Positions 34,217 to 43,916 are shown, counted from the stretch's first letter. The stretch is 64,000 nucleotides of DNA from Paenibacillus sp. FSL H7-0737 (GCF_000758545.1 NZ_CP009279.1:4464001-4528000); one strand, 5' to 3'. Numbers and translations are program-made. Notes: generated from the sequence alone by a model not told the origin.

Positions 34217-35198
34217 GATTTACATTCATGAAGTGACTCGGAGGTTACCGGAACAAAATCGGGAGGATATCGCTCTCGAATTACGATCTACCATCGAGGA
34301 TATGTTACCGGATGATTATGACGAAAAAGAGGTAAAAGCCGTCCTTACAAAATTGGGCAATCCCGCTATTTTAGCTAGTGAGTATCGCGATCAGCCCATG
34401 TATCTCATCGGCCCACGCTATTTCGATTTATATGTTACGTTGTTAAAAATGATTATACCAATCGCTGTAGTTGTTTCTTTAATCGCTCTGGTTGCTGATT
34501 ACTTGATTGGCTATAGCGGAGATAAAACAGTTGCGGATATTGTTACTGCAGTTATAAGTAGAGGAATTGGAACCTTCCTTGAAGTAGGAATCCAAGTCTT
34601 TTTTTGGATAACTGTTGTGTTCGCTATTATCGAACGGGCGGATAAAGGAAAGGAAGGTCATCCACTTACTACAAAATTAAGGAAATGGACTCCTGATGAT
34701 TTGAAGGATATCGCGCTTGTCCATAAGAAAAAAGCAATTACAAGCTTCGAAGTGTTCGGAAGTTTACTGTGGACTGCCATTTGGGCTACTGTTTATTTTA
34801 ATGCTGAACACCTGATCAGAGTCTATAGAGGCGGTGAAGGCGCACTTAACTTCGTAGCCCCAGCTTTTAATCAGCATGTGTTACTTGATTATTGGCCTAT
34901 TATTCTTATTGTGATCGGATTAGAAGTCGCATTAACTATATATAAATTAATCAAGAGACAATGGACTAGAGAATTAGCATTATGTAATACGGCTCTCGAG
35001 CTCATTGTGCTTATTGTATTCGCTATTATCCTTATAAATCCGAATGTATTTAACCAAGAATTCATTAACTACATGTCTAATTTATTAACCACTACAGCTA
35101 ACCAGTTTGAAACGGGGCTAGTAGGTGGAGGAATAGCGGTCTTGATTTTAATTGCGGTCCTCAATATATATGAAGGCTTCCGCAAGGCTCGCCTTTAG
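34203..35198 (+). CDS. HAAS-domain membrane protein, PadR partner
   Basis: This is a 331-residue protein from the ATG at 34203, chosen because GGGGAGG lies 6 bp upstream; an ATG at 34197 directly abuts that site. The N-terminal HAAS domain (residues about 1-65: IYIHEVTRRLPEQNREDIALELRSTIEDMLPDD and VKAVLTKLGNPAILASEYRD) precedes about six membrane segments. It overlaps the PadR stop by 14 bp. HAAS proteins are presumed membrane regulators tied to PadR control, but no mechanism is established. Confidence 0.87.
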   Translation: MNLIEIYIHEVTRRLPEQNREDIALELRSTIEDMLPDDYDEKEVKAVLTKLGNPAILASEYRDQPMYLIGPRYFDLYVTLLKMIIPIAVVVSLIALVADYLIGYSGDKTVADIVTAVISRGIGTFLEVGIQVFFWITVVFAIIERADKGKEGHPLTTKLRKWTPDDLKDIALVHKKKAITSFEVFGSLLWTAIWATVYFNAEHLIRVYRGGEGALNFVAPAFNQHVLLDYWPIILIVIGLEVALTIYKLIKRQWTRELALCNTALELIVLIVFAIILINPNVFNQEFINYMSNLLTTTANQFETGLVGGGIAVLILIAVLNIYEGFRKARL

Positions 35199-35209
35199 TA
35201 TTCACAGAA

Positions 35210-35241
35210 CGGCGATTCTCCTGTTATTTGGAGAATCGCCG
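35210..35241 (+). terminator. Rho-independent terminator of the PadR/HAAS unit
   Basis: CGGCGATTCTCC and GGAGAATCGCCG form a perfect 12-bp stem with an 8-nt loop, followed by CTTTGTATTCT. Confidence 0.85.
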
Positions 35242-35369
35242 CTTTGTATTCTGATTCGTTGGCTGCCTGCTTCAACAGCTTTCACAGTGTCAGTCAGCAC
35301 CCTCTAAGTGTTACGGACCCAGAGGACGTTATTTGCGAATTTCCAGCCTTTAAAACAGAGTTTCGGACA

Positions 35370-35413
35370 ATAGAGTGCCCCAGTAGCCATTCATGACTTA
35401 TGGGACACTCTAT
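35370..35413 (-). terminator. Hairpin terminator after the fucosidase gene
   Basis: ATAGAGTGCCCCA and TGGGACACTCTAT pair with one mismatch around an 18-nt loop, 10 bp beyond the fucosidase stop. A short T-rich tract follows in the leftward direction (TGTCCGAAACTCTG), so strength is uncertain. Confidence 0.55.
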
Positions 35414-35422
35414 CTGGTTTAA

Positions 35423-36697
35423 TTAAAGAAGCTCAAGCTCAATAACCGTATCCATCTCGTCGGGAAGCTTAGCCCCTTTTAATGTAATAAACGCTCCACC
35501 GTCAACATCCGAATATTCCTCAGCCATCCACGGCACCTCCACCTTTAGCTCGGTACCATCACGTAGTAATCTAGCCTTTTTAATCTTCCCTTTCAAGCCT
35601 TGGAAATAGATCGGGCCAATTCCACGGTCGTAGACGTGCGCATACAACTTGTTGCCCTTTTGCGTATAACGTCCCCACTCTGGCTTAGGCAGCGAAGACT
35701 TCCCGCATCCATAAATACTTTCGCCATTAAGGCGCATCCACTCCCCAACTTCGTCAAGGATAACCAGTGATTCCCGTGTCATTTCACCCTTAGCATCTGG
35801 TCCAACATTAAGGAGGAGGTTACCATTCTTACTGATACATTCGACCATTGAGCGAATGACCTGCTGGGTTGATTTATAATTTTTATCTTCGGAATGGTAG
35901 CCCCAGTTATCATTAAGCGTAATGCATGCTTCCCATGGAATGGATTGACCATTCACGTCAACAATGCCACCGGGAGGAATGATCTGCTCTGGAGAAAAGA
36001 AATCTCCTGCATATTCTTCTGGCTCGGCCGCGCGGATATTCCCACCCAAACGATTGTCGATAATAATATCCGGCTGGATAGAGCGAATCATACGGATTAG
36101 CTCCGTTGCTTTCCATTTCTCTCCGGTCATATTGTCGTAGGAGAAGTCAAACCACATGATGTCGATTTTGCCGTAATTCGTCAACAGTTCCTTCACTTGT
36201 CCATGCATATACTCCAAGTATCGATCAAAATCAATCGGCTTGTCTTTAGCCGCTTCGTTATCCCGATCAGGATGCGCTTTATCACCATATCCAGGGTAGT
36301 CATCATTATGCCAATCAATAATAGAGTAATACAGACCTACAGCAATACCTTCCGCCCGGAAAGCGTCTACATATTCTCGAACGAGATCACGTCCAGCAGG
36401 CGTGTTAGTCGCTTTAAAATCTGTTAGCTTGCTATCAAACAAGCAGAATCCGTCGTGGTGCTTGGTCGTAAGAACCGCATACTTCTGCCCCGCTGCTTTT
36501 GCTGCGCTGGCCCACTTCTTCGGGTCATATCGAGATGCGTCAAATTCATCGAAATACGTCATATAATGCTCTCTACTCATTCGCTCGTTTCCACGAATCC
36601 ACTCACCTCGTGCTGGAATGGAATATAATCCCCAATGAATGAACATACCGAATCTATCCTGTAAGAACCATCTCGTTCTTTCTTCTCTTGTACCCAT
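35423..36697 (-). CDS. Alpha-L-fucosidase, GH29 family, cytoplasmic
   Basis: This 424-residue glycoside hydrolase begins RWFLQDRFGMFIHWGLYSIPARGEW, the GH29 signature start. It carries KYAVLTTKHHDGFCLFDS (substrate His pair) and DIMWFDFSYDN, whose Asp after WF is the expected nucleophile. A small beta-rich C-terminal domain ends the protein. There is no signal peptide, so it would cleave terminal fucose inside the cell after uptake. It is the last gene of the ROK/peptide-transport array, 47 bp after the ROK kinase gene, which links the pathway to fucosylated material (inference). Confidence 0.93.
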   Translation of the reverse strand: MGTREERTRWFLQDRFGMFIHWGLYSIPARGEWIRGNERMSREHYMTYFDEFDASRYDPKKWASAAKAAGQKYAVLTTKHHDGFCLFDSKLTDFKATNTPAGRDLVREYVDAFRAEGIAVGLYYSIIDWHNDDYPGYGDKAHPDRDNEAAKDKPIDFDRYLEYMHGQVKELLTNYGKIDIMWFDFSYDNMTGEKWKATELIRMIRSIQPDIIIDNRLGGNIRAAEPEEYAGDFFSPEQIIPPGGIVDVNGQSIPWEACITLNDNWGYHSEDKNYKSTQQVIRSMVECISKNGNLLLNVGPDAKGEMTRESLVILDEVGEWMRLNGESIYGCGKSSLPKPEWGRYTQKGNKLYAHVYDRGIGPIYFQGLKGKIKKARLLRDGTELKVEVPWMAEEYSDVDGGAFITLKGAKLPDEMDTVIELELL

Positions 36698-36744
36698 CTC
36701 TTCAGCCCCTCCGTTTGCTAGCTTTGATAAATAGTTCAGATAGT

Positions 36745-37701
36745 CTAGACGGTATGAAATAATGCTGCAGCGCCTATAAGACCTACATCATCCCTCAGAC
36801 CTGCTGATTCAATAGTATAAGTTCCTTTATACGGCTTCATGACAAGTTCCTCTGTTTTCTCTCTCAGCGCTGGAAACAGTAGTTCACCAGCTTTGCTTAC
36901 GCCTCCACCAATTACAATGCGATCAGGATTAAATGTATGTACCGCGTTAGCTAATCCAATCGCCATATAATGAATCGTTCGCTCAATCACCTCGACAGCC
37001 ACCGGATCTTTTAGTGCCATCGCTTCGAAGACGTGTCGAGAATTAATCTTTTCACCACTTCTACTAGCCAGCTCTGTAATCATCGACGTTCTGCTCTCCA
37101 TACTCCGCAGTGCCATATCCCGAATCGCTGTACCCGAAGCAAATACTTCCCAGCATCCATATCTTCCACAGCTACATTCCGTTCCGTTCGGGTCAATAAT
37201 ATTATGACCGAGTTCTCCTGCAAATGAGTTCGTTCCGAGCAGTAGCTCACCATCCATAACAATTCCAGCTCCAATTCCTGTGCTGAAGGTAACATACACC
37301 ATGTTGTTCGAGCCTTTACCAGCCCCTCTTACATACTCGCCCCAAGCCGCAGCGTTCGCATCGTTTACCACCTTCACTTCTATGCCAAGTTCTGACTCCA
37401 TCCAATGTTTCAGTGGAACATTATCCCATTCAGGAAGATTGGTACCGTGAATTACGATTCCATCCTGGCTATTCACAGCTCCAGGAGAAGCCAGTCCGAC
37501 TCCAATCAGCGGTCGCCCTTCGGATACAGAGCGGATCATTCCGATCATTCGCTGCACCACCTCTTCAGCGGTGCGCGCGCCAGCTGTCTCCATTAATTCC
37601 CGATTCAACATGGTACCCTTTGAATCGAATAATGCTGCGGCAATTTTTGTTCCGCCTAAATCAATTCCTACTACATAGCTCTCAGCCTTATGCATAACCA
37701 T
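36745..37701 (-). CDS. ROK-family sugar kinase
   Basis: This 318-residue kinase has the phosphate loop GIDLGGTKIAAALFD (about residues 13-27), the catalytic region VKVVNDANAAAWGEYVRGAG (Asp in VVNDAN) and the ROK zinc motif GHNIIDPNGTECSCGRYGCWE. It has no N-terminal DNA-binding domain, so it is a kinase, of glucose, N-acetylmannosamine or a similar sugar. The first ATG is only 3 bp from AAAAGG; the ATG at 37695 has better spacing. It is between CutC and the fucosidase. It could phosphorylate the sugar freed from an imported conjugate. Confidence 0.92.
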   Translation of the reverse strand: MVMHKAESYVVGIDLGGTKIAAALFDSKGTMLNRELMETAGARTAEEVVQRMIGMIRSVSEGRPLIGVGLASPGAVNSQDGIVIHGTNLPEWDNVPLKHWMESELGIEVKVVNDANAAAWGEYVRGAGKGSNNMVYVTFSTGIGAGIVMDGELLLGTNSFAGELGHNIIDPNGTECSCGRYGCWEVFASGTAIRDMALRSMESRTSMITELASRSGEKINSRHVFEAMALKDPVAVEVIERTIHYMAIGLANAVHTFNPDRIVIGGGVSKAGELLFPALREKTEELVMKPYKGTYTIESAGLRDDVGLIGAAALFHTV

Positions 37702-37722
37702 TCACCTTTTCACTATCTATTA

Positions 37723-38424
37723 TTAGCCGTTCGAATGAATATTCTTAGCTAACGCCCGCAGGGCTACTGGATCGATTGGCGACAAAGCATCTTTGCCATG
37801 ACGAACAGCCGATCCAAAATGTACTTCTGTGACTCCGGTCTGTTGAATAAACGATGTAATACCTTCTGGCTTCAAACCACTTCCAGCCAAAATACTTATC
37901 GAACTACCTCTTGATTCCTCTACTAGCCTACGCATAGCGGGAATGGCTTCAGGTGCCGGACCTGGTCCAGCAGAGGTAAGTATACGAGTGATTTGCGGGT
38001 AATTACAAAGCGTCCGATAACCTGCAATTTGGTCCTCCAGCTCGTCAAAAGCACGATGGAAGGTTACTTGTAAGCCATCTGTCAACGGCAATAATATTTC
38101 AAGCGCATGCTCATCGATCTTTTTTTCCGGTGTTAATGCGCCAAGAACAACTCCCGAAGCACCACTGGCTGCAATCTGCCTGATCTCTGCAGCCATGGTC
38201 AAAATATCATCCTTGGAATAGTTAAATGATCGACTGTGCGGACGGACCATAACAAAGACAGGAATGCTAACCGATTTGGCTACCTGCTCCACCAACCCTA
38301 TTCCTGGTGTTAATCCACCTTCCGTAATGGCAGTAATAAGCTCAAGACGATCTGCGCCATTCGCCTCAGCCGTCAGAGCATCATCTATACAAGTAGCGAT
38401 GATTTCCAATCTCATAACTTTCAC
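37723..38424 (-). CDS. cutC: CutC-family protein
   Basis: This 233-residue TIM-barrel protein of the CutC family shows LEIIATCIDDALTAEANGADRLELITAITEGGLTPGIGLVE, VMVRPHSRSFNYSKDDI, GVVLGALTPEKKID and VTFHRAFDELED, then LTSAGPGPAPEAI and ILAGSGLKPEGI. CutC was named for copper homeostasis in E. coli, but that role is disputed and its reaction is unknown. Its position in this operon, between an aminopeptidase and a sugar kinase, suggests a metabolic enzyme rather than copper handling (inference). Confidence 0.93.
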   Translation of the reverse strand: MKVMRLEIIATCIDDALTAEANGADRLELITAITEGGLTPGIGLVEQVAKSVSIPVFVMVRPHSRSFNYSKDDILTMAAEIRQIAASGASGVVLGALTPEKKIDEHALEILLPLTDGLQVTFHRAFDELEDQIAGYRTLCNYPQITRILTSAGPGPAPEAIPAMRRLVEESRGSSISILAGSGLKPEGITSFIQQTGVTEVHFGSAVRHGKDALSPIDPVALRALAKNIHSNG

Positions 38425-38439
38425 CCACTCTTCCAGTTG

Positions 38440-39894
38440 TTAATGATGCACTTGCTTCATGACATAATCGGCGAGCAGACGTGCACCATATCCCGTCGCT
38501 CCAGCTTCAGAGTACCCCACATCCTGTTTGTACTGTACCGTCCCAGCCATATCAATATGAACCCAGCTCATAGATTCTGCTACAAAGCGCCGAATAAATA
38601 GGGCTGCTGTAATCGCACCTGCAAAAGGGGAAGTACTAACATTGCGGAGATCGGCGTAATTACTCTGGAGATCTGCTTCATATTCATCCATTAACGGCAT
38701 GGGCCACAGTCGTTCTCCATTGCGCTCACCAATCTCAACTAGACTCTGCGTTATATCTGCATCGCCCCATATGCCCGCGATGCCTAATCCGAGCGCCGCA
38801 CCGACATTTCCAGTTAAGGTAGCGATATCAATAGCTTGGGTTGCTCCGATATTCGCGGCATGAATAAGCGCATCCGCTATGATAAGTCGACCCTCGCCAT
38901 CCGTATTCGCAACCTGAACGGTTAGCCCGTTAGGGTAGCGGATAACAGACGAAGGTAACATCGCCTCAGCATCTGGCACATTATCAACAACTGGAATAAG
39001 TGCGGTCACATTTACATTGGCACGCTTCCGTATCAAAATATCCATAGCCCCAATTACAGCAGCCGCACCACCCATATCCATGCGTGCATCGCTGATATCG
39101 CTAGCCGTCTTCACATTCATGCCACCTAAGTCAAAGGTTACACCTTTACCTACCAGTGCTAACATCGGTAATTCAGGGTTACTCTTGTAACGAATTTCAA
39201 CTAGGGCTGGAGCGTGCTTACTCCCCGCTCCAACTGCGAGCAACCCATTCATCTGAAGTTCCACAAGCTCCTGTCCTCGATAGATATGGACTTTCAAAGC
39301 AGCATCATCACGGTCGAAAAATTCTGCCATCCATTCCGCAAAACGATCAGGGTTCAGTGTCCCAGGTACTTCATTCACAAGATCGCGAGCAACTACGGCT
39401 CCTTCAGCGCGTATCTGCGCAGAAACCCGTACAGCTTCCAATTCAATCGATGACAGCTCAGGCCAATCTATCGATTGAAGCTGTAAATCAACAGAGCCTT
39501 CCACCTTGGTAGTTCCCCGATAAGTTTGGAAACGGTACAAGCCGAGAATCCAGCCTTCCATCCAAGCTTGTAATTCATCAGCAGCAGAAATATCCCTATT
39601 CCTATTTATAGCCTCGGATGCTAAGCGAACAAGTGAAGCACTACTGCATCCTTCCTTCAGAATTGCACGAGCAGCAGCTCCACCCGCTCGGCGAATCCTC
39701 TCAAGCGTAATATCCTTGCGCTTTCCCATTCCTACCGCTAACACATCAGACTCTTCCTCAGTGCGAGCATGTAACCAAGTCACACTGCTGCACTGTTTGT
39801 GGGGCGATCCCAGCTTAAAAGGAAAAGACTCCTCGTCATAAGCTAAATAGACAATAGTATCCGCCACATTAGCGGAATCGAATAAGATATTCAT
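38440..39894 (-). CDS. M17 leucyl aminopeptidase-family protein
   Basis: This 484-residue cytosolic metallo-aminopeptidase has an N-terminal macro-like domain (about 1-160) and a C-terminal catalytic domain. Active-site elements are LVGKGVTFDLGGMNVKT (Lys and Asp), DARMDMGGAAAVIGAM (Asp) and NTDGEGRLIIADALI (Asp, Glu, Arg). The canonical NTDAEGRL has Gly in place of Ala here, and FDLGG replaces FDSGG, so specificity may differ. It removes N-terminal residues from peptides. It follows the peptide importer genes by 41 bp, so it probably processes imported peptides. Confidence 0.92.
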   Translation of the reverse strand: MNILFDSANVADTIVYLAYDEESFPFKLGSPHKQCSSVTWLHARTEEESDVLAVGMGKRKDITLERIRRAGGAAARAILKEGCSSASLVRLASEAINRNRDISAADELQAWMEGWILGLYRFQTYRGTTKVEGSVDLQLQSIDWPELSSIELEAVRVSAQIRAEGAVVARDLVNEVPGTLNPDRFAEWMAEFFDRDDAALKVHIYRGQELVELQMNGLLAVGAGSKHAPALVEIRYKSNPELPMLALVGKGVTFDLGGMNVKTASDISDARMDMGGAAAVIGAMDILIRKRANVNVTALIPVVDNVPDAEAMLPSSVIRYPNGLTVQVANTDGEGRLIIADALIHAANIGATQAIDIATLTGNVGAALGLGIAGIWGDADITQSLVEIGERNGERLWPMPLMDEYEADLQSNYADLRNVSTSPFAGAITAALFIRRFVAESMSWVHIDMAGTVQYKQDVGYSEAGATGYGARLLADYVMKQVHH

Positions 39895-39935
39895 CGCTGT
39901 CCCTTCTTTTCCGTAAAGTTATCTCACAATTTCAG

Positions 39936-40928
39936 CTACCGCTCTAATTTCAGCATTTCTTCATCAAATAAATGACACGCAACCTCATGACCTGGTTCGA
40001 CTTCTCGGAATATCGGTACATGCTGCTTACAGATTTCCATGCAGGAGGGACATCTTGTATGAAAACGGCATCCCGACGGTGGGTCAACCGGACTTGGAAG
40101 ATCTCCCTTCAGAATAATGCGCTCCTTCTTTAAGGTAGGATCGGGTACAGGTACAGAAGATAGCAGTGCTTGTGTGTATGGATGCATTGGACGATCATAC
40201 AAGGTATCCTTATCCGCCGTCTCTACGAGCGAACCAAGATACATAACTCCAATTCGATCACTAATATGCTCAACAACACTCAGATCATGTGAAATGAATA
40301 AATATGTCAGGCCATACTCTTCCTGCAGATCCTGCAACAGATTTAGCACTTGTGACTGAATCGATACATCCAGTGCTGACACAGGCTCATCCGCCACGAT
40401 TAAGCTTGGGCGAACAGATAACGCCCGGGCAATTCCAATCCGTTGTCGCTGCCCACCGCTGAACTCAAAAGCGTAGCGCTCGGCGTGGATACTATTCAAT
40501 CCCACTGTCTCTAGTAACTCGCATGCTAGTTTATCCCGTTCTTTGGAAGAGAGCTTTGTATGAATGAGCAGAGGTTCAGCCACAAGATCCTTCACCTTCA
40601 TCCGTGGATTAAGCGAAGCATAGGGGTCTTGGAACACCATTTGTATATCTTTACGAATAGGCCGCATTTGATTGTCTGAGATATGGCTAATATTTTGACC
40701 CTTAAACCACACTTCACCGTCATTCGGCTCCAGCAAGCGAGTCACTAATCTACCCGTAGTAGATTTACCACAGCCACTTTCACCCACAAGGCTGAACGTT
40801 TCTCCTTTACGTATAGCGAATGAGATCCCATCAACTGCGTGCAAATATCTAGTAGTTCCGAAAAAGCCCTTTTTCACCGAAAAAAACTTCTTCAGACTTT
40901 TAACTTCAATGAGTGGAGTCTCCTTCAC
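39936..40928 (-). CDS. Oligopeptide ABC transporter ATPase, OppF/DppF type
   Basis: This is a 330-residue ATPase from GTG at 40928, which overlaps the preceding stop (GTGA) and has GGAGGGG 7 bp upstream. It shows Walker A GESGCGKST, Q-loop MVFQDPYASLNPRM, signature FSGGQRQRIGIARAL, Walker B LIVADEPVSALDVS and FISHDLSV. The C-terminal extension with CRFHTRCPSCMEICKQHVPIF is the FeS-like cysteine motif of the Opp/Dpp ATPases. It works with the neighbouring OppD-like ATPase and two permeases to import peptides. Confidence 0.93.
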   Translation of the reverse strand: MKETPLIEVKSLKKFFSVKKGFFGTTRYLHAVDGISFAIRKGETFSLVGESGCGKSTTGRLVTRLLEPNDGEVWFKGQNISHISDNQMRPIRKDIQMVFQDPYASLNPRMKVKDLVAEPLLIHTKLSSKERDKLACELLETVGLNSIHAERYAFEFSGGQRQRIGIARALSVRPSLIVADEPVSALDVSIQSQVLNLLQDLQEEYGLTYLFISHDLSVVEHISDRIGVMYLGSLVETADKDTLYDRPMHPYTQALLSSVPVPDPTLKKERIILKGDLPSPVDPPSGCRFHTRCPSCMEICKQHVPIFREVEPGHEVACHLFDEEMLKLER

Positions 40929-41926
40929 AAACGTTCCCCTCCTTCCGTGTTCTCCTGCTGTGTAAGCCAACAACGACTCTTTCGCTCTAGTCCCTCAATC
41001 GGGAGTAACTCTGGCTCCTGCGAGAGACAACGCTCTGTGACATAATCGCAGCGTGGCGCAAACTTACAACCTGCTGGCATTTGTGATAGATCAGGTACAT
41101 TCCCTTTAATGGAATCCAAGCGACGTACGTTTTGACGCAGCTTAGGAACGGATTGAATTAATCCCTTCGTATATGGATGCTGCGGTCTTGCAAATAGTTC
41201 ATGAACGGAAGCTTCCTCCACTACACGACCAGCATACATAACGACTACACGGTCGCATAGTTCTGCTACTACACCAAGGTCATGGGTTATGAGCAGCATT
41301 CCCATATCCTGTTCTTCTTTCAGGTGCTTCATTAGATCAAGGATTTGAGCTTGAATCGTTACATCAAGCGCCGTCGTTGGTTCATCTGCAATCAGCAGTT
41401 TCGGGTGGCAAGACATCGCCATCGCAATCATTACACGCTGCCTCATACCGCCAGAGAGCTGATGCGGATATTCATCCACCAAGTCTTCCGCACGTGGTAT
41501 ACCAACTAACCGCAACATATGAATGGCATGTTCACGAGCCTTCTTCCGACCATAACCCAAATGCAACATGATCGGCTCCATCAATTGCAAACCAATCTTC
41601 AGCACAGGATTAAGCGAAGTCATCGGCTCCTGAAAAATCATCGCCATTTCATTTCCCCGTATCTGGCGCATCTCTTTGTCCGTAACCTTTGTCAGATCCG
41701 TTCCCTCGAAACGAACAGAACCGCCAGAAATTCTGCCTGGCGTATCCTTAAGGAGCCGCATAATCGACAGTGAGGTAACGCTTTTGCCACAGCCGGATTC
41801 TCCAACTAGACCCAGCACTTCACCTTTCTTAATCACAAAGTCAACACCTGCAACTGCCGTTATACTTCCATCGCCGCGTTTGAACTCCGTTTTCAGCCCT
41901 TGTACTTCCAGCAAATTTTGAGTCAT
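40925..41926 (-). CDS. Oligopeptide ABC transporter ATPase, OppD/DppD type
   Basis: This 333-residue ATPase has Walker A GESGCGKSV, Q-loop MIFQEPMTSLNPVL, signature LSGGMRQRVMIAMAM, Walker B LLIADEPTTALDVT and LITHDLG. The C-terminal oligopeptide extension reads CKFAPRCDYVTERCLSQEP with the Cys cluster. It partners with the OppF-like ATPase downstream. GGAGGGAC precedes the ATG. It is 13 bp after the stop of the DppC-like permease. Confidence 0.93.
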   Translation of the reverse strand: MTQNLLEVQGLKTEFKRGDGSITAVAGVDFVIKKGEVLGLVGESGCGKSVTSLSIMRLLKDTPGRISGGSVRFEGTDLTKVTDKEMRQIRGNEMAMIFQEPMTSLNPVLKIGLQLMEPIMLHLGYGRKKAREHAIHMLRLVGIPRAEDLVDEYPHQLSGGMRQRVMIAMAMSCHPKLLIADEPTTALDVTIQAQILDLMKHLKEEQDMGMLLITHDLGVVAELCDRVVVMYAGRVVEEASVHELFARPQHPYTKGLIQSVPKLRQNVRRLDSIKGNVPDLSQMPAGCKFAPRCDYVTERCLSQEPELLPIEGLERKSRCWLTQQENTEGGERL

Positions 41927-41939
41927 GTCTTGTCCCTCC

Positions 41940-42851
41940 TTAGTTTTTCATTTTGGGATCAAGAGCATCGCGCAGTCCGTCCCCGACCAGGTTAAATGCA
42001 AGTACTGTCAAAAATATAGCTAAACCCGGAAAATAAACGATATGTGGAGCTATACTTAAATAATCGCGCCCCATACTTAACATTGCCCCCCAATCGGGCT
42101 CCGTTGGCTTCGCACCCATTCCAAGAAAGCTCAGTGACGCAGCGGCTAAGATTGCCCCGCCAATTTTCATAGATAGATTAACGATGATACTAGGGACTGT
42201 TTCAGGAAAAATATGTCGCCAAATGATTCGACGATTCTTTGCACCCATTGAACGGGCAGCTTCAACAAACAATGTTTCCTTCGCAGACAATGTTACGCTC
42301 CGAATAATGCGGGCGAACGAGGGTGTACCGAAGACTGCAACGGCAATCACAACGTTGGATAAACCAGGCCCAAGTATAGCGACGATCCCAATGGCAAGCA
42401 GTAAATCAGGGAATGAGAACAATACGTCACTGCCACGCATAATAATCCGATCCAGCCAACCGCCATAATATCCACTGACAAGACCAAGGATGGTTCCAAG
42501 TACACCTGCAATCAATACGGAGCTCAGACTGACCGCCAAAGTCAACCTTGTACCATCAATTAAGCGACTTAGAATATCACGGCCGTATTCATCCGTTCCC
42601 GCCCAATGCTTGGCAGACGGACCCTGCATTAGCGCATCATAGTTCGGTTCATCAGGATTATAAGGGGTCAGAAATGGCCCGAAAATGGCAATTAAAAAAA
42701 GCAATATGATAAAAAATGCAGCCACAAGGGGCATCTTTTGTTTGCTGAACTTGCGAATAAAAACACCCGCGCGGCCTTTTGTTTTCTCCGGGGCTATTAC
42801 CTCTCCGGGTATAGGAGAATTAGTTCCCATTACCGCCGAATTGTCGCTCAT
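41940..42851 (-). CDS. Peptide ABC transporter permease, OppC/DppC type
   Basis: This 303-residue inner-membrane permease has an N-terminal helix (about 37-57), then GPSAKHWAGTDEYGRDILSRLIDGTRLTL, the usual OppC entry motif, five more helices, and the EAA motif VEAARSMGAKNRRIIWRHIFPETVPSII that contacts the ATPase. It pairs with the OppB-like permease 69 bp upstream. Confidence 0.93.
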   Translation of the reverse strand: MSDNSAVMGTNSPIPGEVIAPEKTKGRAGVFIRKFSKQKMPLVAAFFIILLFLIAIFGPFLTPYNPDEPNYDALMQGPSAKHWAGTDEYGRDILSRLIDGTRLTLAVSLSSVLIAGVLGTILGLVSGYYGGWLDRIIMRGSDVLFSFPDLLLAIGIVAILGPGLSNVVIAVAVFGTPSFARIIRSVTLSAKETLFVEAARSMGAKNRRIIWRHIFPETVPSIIVNLSMKIGGAILAAASLSFLGMGAKPTEPDWGAMLSMGRDYLSIAPHIVYFPGLAIFLTVLAFNLVGDGLRDALDPKMKN

Positions 42852-42920
42852 GATATCCCTCCTAATCCTATATTCACCCTATAGAAAACTATCGTAATTC
42901 TGCCTCTCAGTTACTCTAGC

Positions 42921-43871
42921 TTACTGAGAAAACCTGATTTTCGGATTGAGTACGCCATACAATAAATCTACAATTAAATTGATAAGGATAAATTGTGTTG
43001 AAAACAGCAGCAGCAAAGCTTGAATAACTGTATAATCCCGGAACAAAATGGAATCCACCAGCAGTCTACCCAGGCCAGGAATACTGAACACTGTCTCAAC
43101 CATTACCGATCCACCAAGCAAGAACCCAAATTGAAGTCCAGCTACAGTAACGACCTGTATAAGAGAATTGCGCAGTGCATGCCTGCTAATAACAACATAC
43201 TCGCGTAAGCCTTTCGCACGTCCAGTACGGATATAATCCTCCCGTAACGTTTCTAGCATCGATGACCGTGAGTAACGAGCCAGCATCGACATAATTCCCA
43301 TTCCAAGTGTAATGGAAGGAAGAATATACGACTTCCAGGAATCTACACCACCGGTCGGAAACCATCCAAGCTCTACCGAGAAAATTTGAATGAGTACCAA
43401 ACCTAACCAGAATCCAGGAATCGACATCCCCGAAATGGCTGTCAATGTGCCTAAGTGATCAGGCCATCTATTACGATAAACCGCTGAAATAACACCAATT
43501 AGAAGACCAATGACAAGCGCCCAAGCCATGCTGAGAAACGTTAACCACAAGGTAGGCATTATTCTACTTTCTAGCATATCGGTTACTGGAATCCCTGATC
43601 GAATCGAGTTGCCCAGATTACCACTTAGTAGATCGCTCATGTAGTTTATGTATTGATTCCACAGCGGCAGATTGAGACCTAGTTGCTCTTGAATGCCATG
43701 AATCTCTTCAAGTGTGGCGTCTTTACCCGCAATAAGCCGGGCCGGATCGCCCGGAATTAAGTGAATAAACAGAAAGACTAATACCGATACAATGAATAGC
43801 AACGGAATAACCCCGAGGAGTCTTTGTAAAGCATATCTACCCAACTCATAAGCCCCCTTCAGTATCGACAA
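42921..43871 (-). CDS. Peptide ABC transporter permease, OppB/DppB type
   Basis: This 316-residue permease begins with the typical helix LLGVIPLLFIVSVLVFLFIHLIPGDPARLIAGKDAT (residues about 15-50), shows the DppB pattern and the EAA-like motif IRTGRAKGLREYVVISRHALRNSLIQVVTV. It has six membrane segments. It follows the binding-protein gene after an 86-bp gap that contains a hairpin, which may lower expression relative to the binding protein. Confidence 0.93.
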   Translation of the reverse strand: MSILKGAYELGRYALQRLLGVIPLLFIVSVLVFLFIHLIPGDPARLIAGKDATLEEIHGIQEQLGLNLPLWNQYINYMSDLLSGNLGNSIRSGIPVTDMLESRIMPTLWLTFLSMAWALVIGLLIGVISAVYRNRWPDHLGTLTAISGMSIPGFWLGLVLIQIFSVELGWFPTGGVDSWKSYILPSITLGMGIMSMLARYSRSSMLETLREDYIRTGRAKGLREYVVISRHALRNSLIQVVTVAGLQFGFLLGGSVMVETVFSIPGLGRLLVDSILFRDYTVIQALLLLFSTQFILINLIVDLLYGVLNPKIRFSQ

Positions 43872-43883
43872 ATGATTTAGTTA

Positions 43884-43916
43884 AGGCCGCTTCCTACCAT
43901 TCTTAAGAAGCGGCCT
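43884..43916 (-). terminator. Hairpin between binding protein and permease genes
   Basis: AGGCCGCTTC and GAAGCGGCCT form a perfect 10-bp stem with a 13-nt loop. No clear T-run follows, so it may be a leaky terminator or a stem that protects the binding-protein mRNA from 3' decay. Confidence 0.6.
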
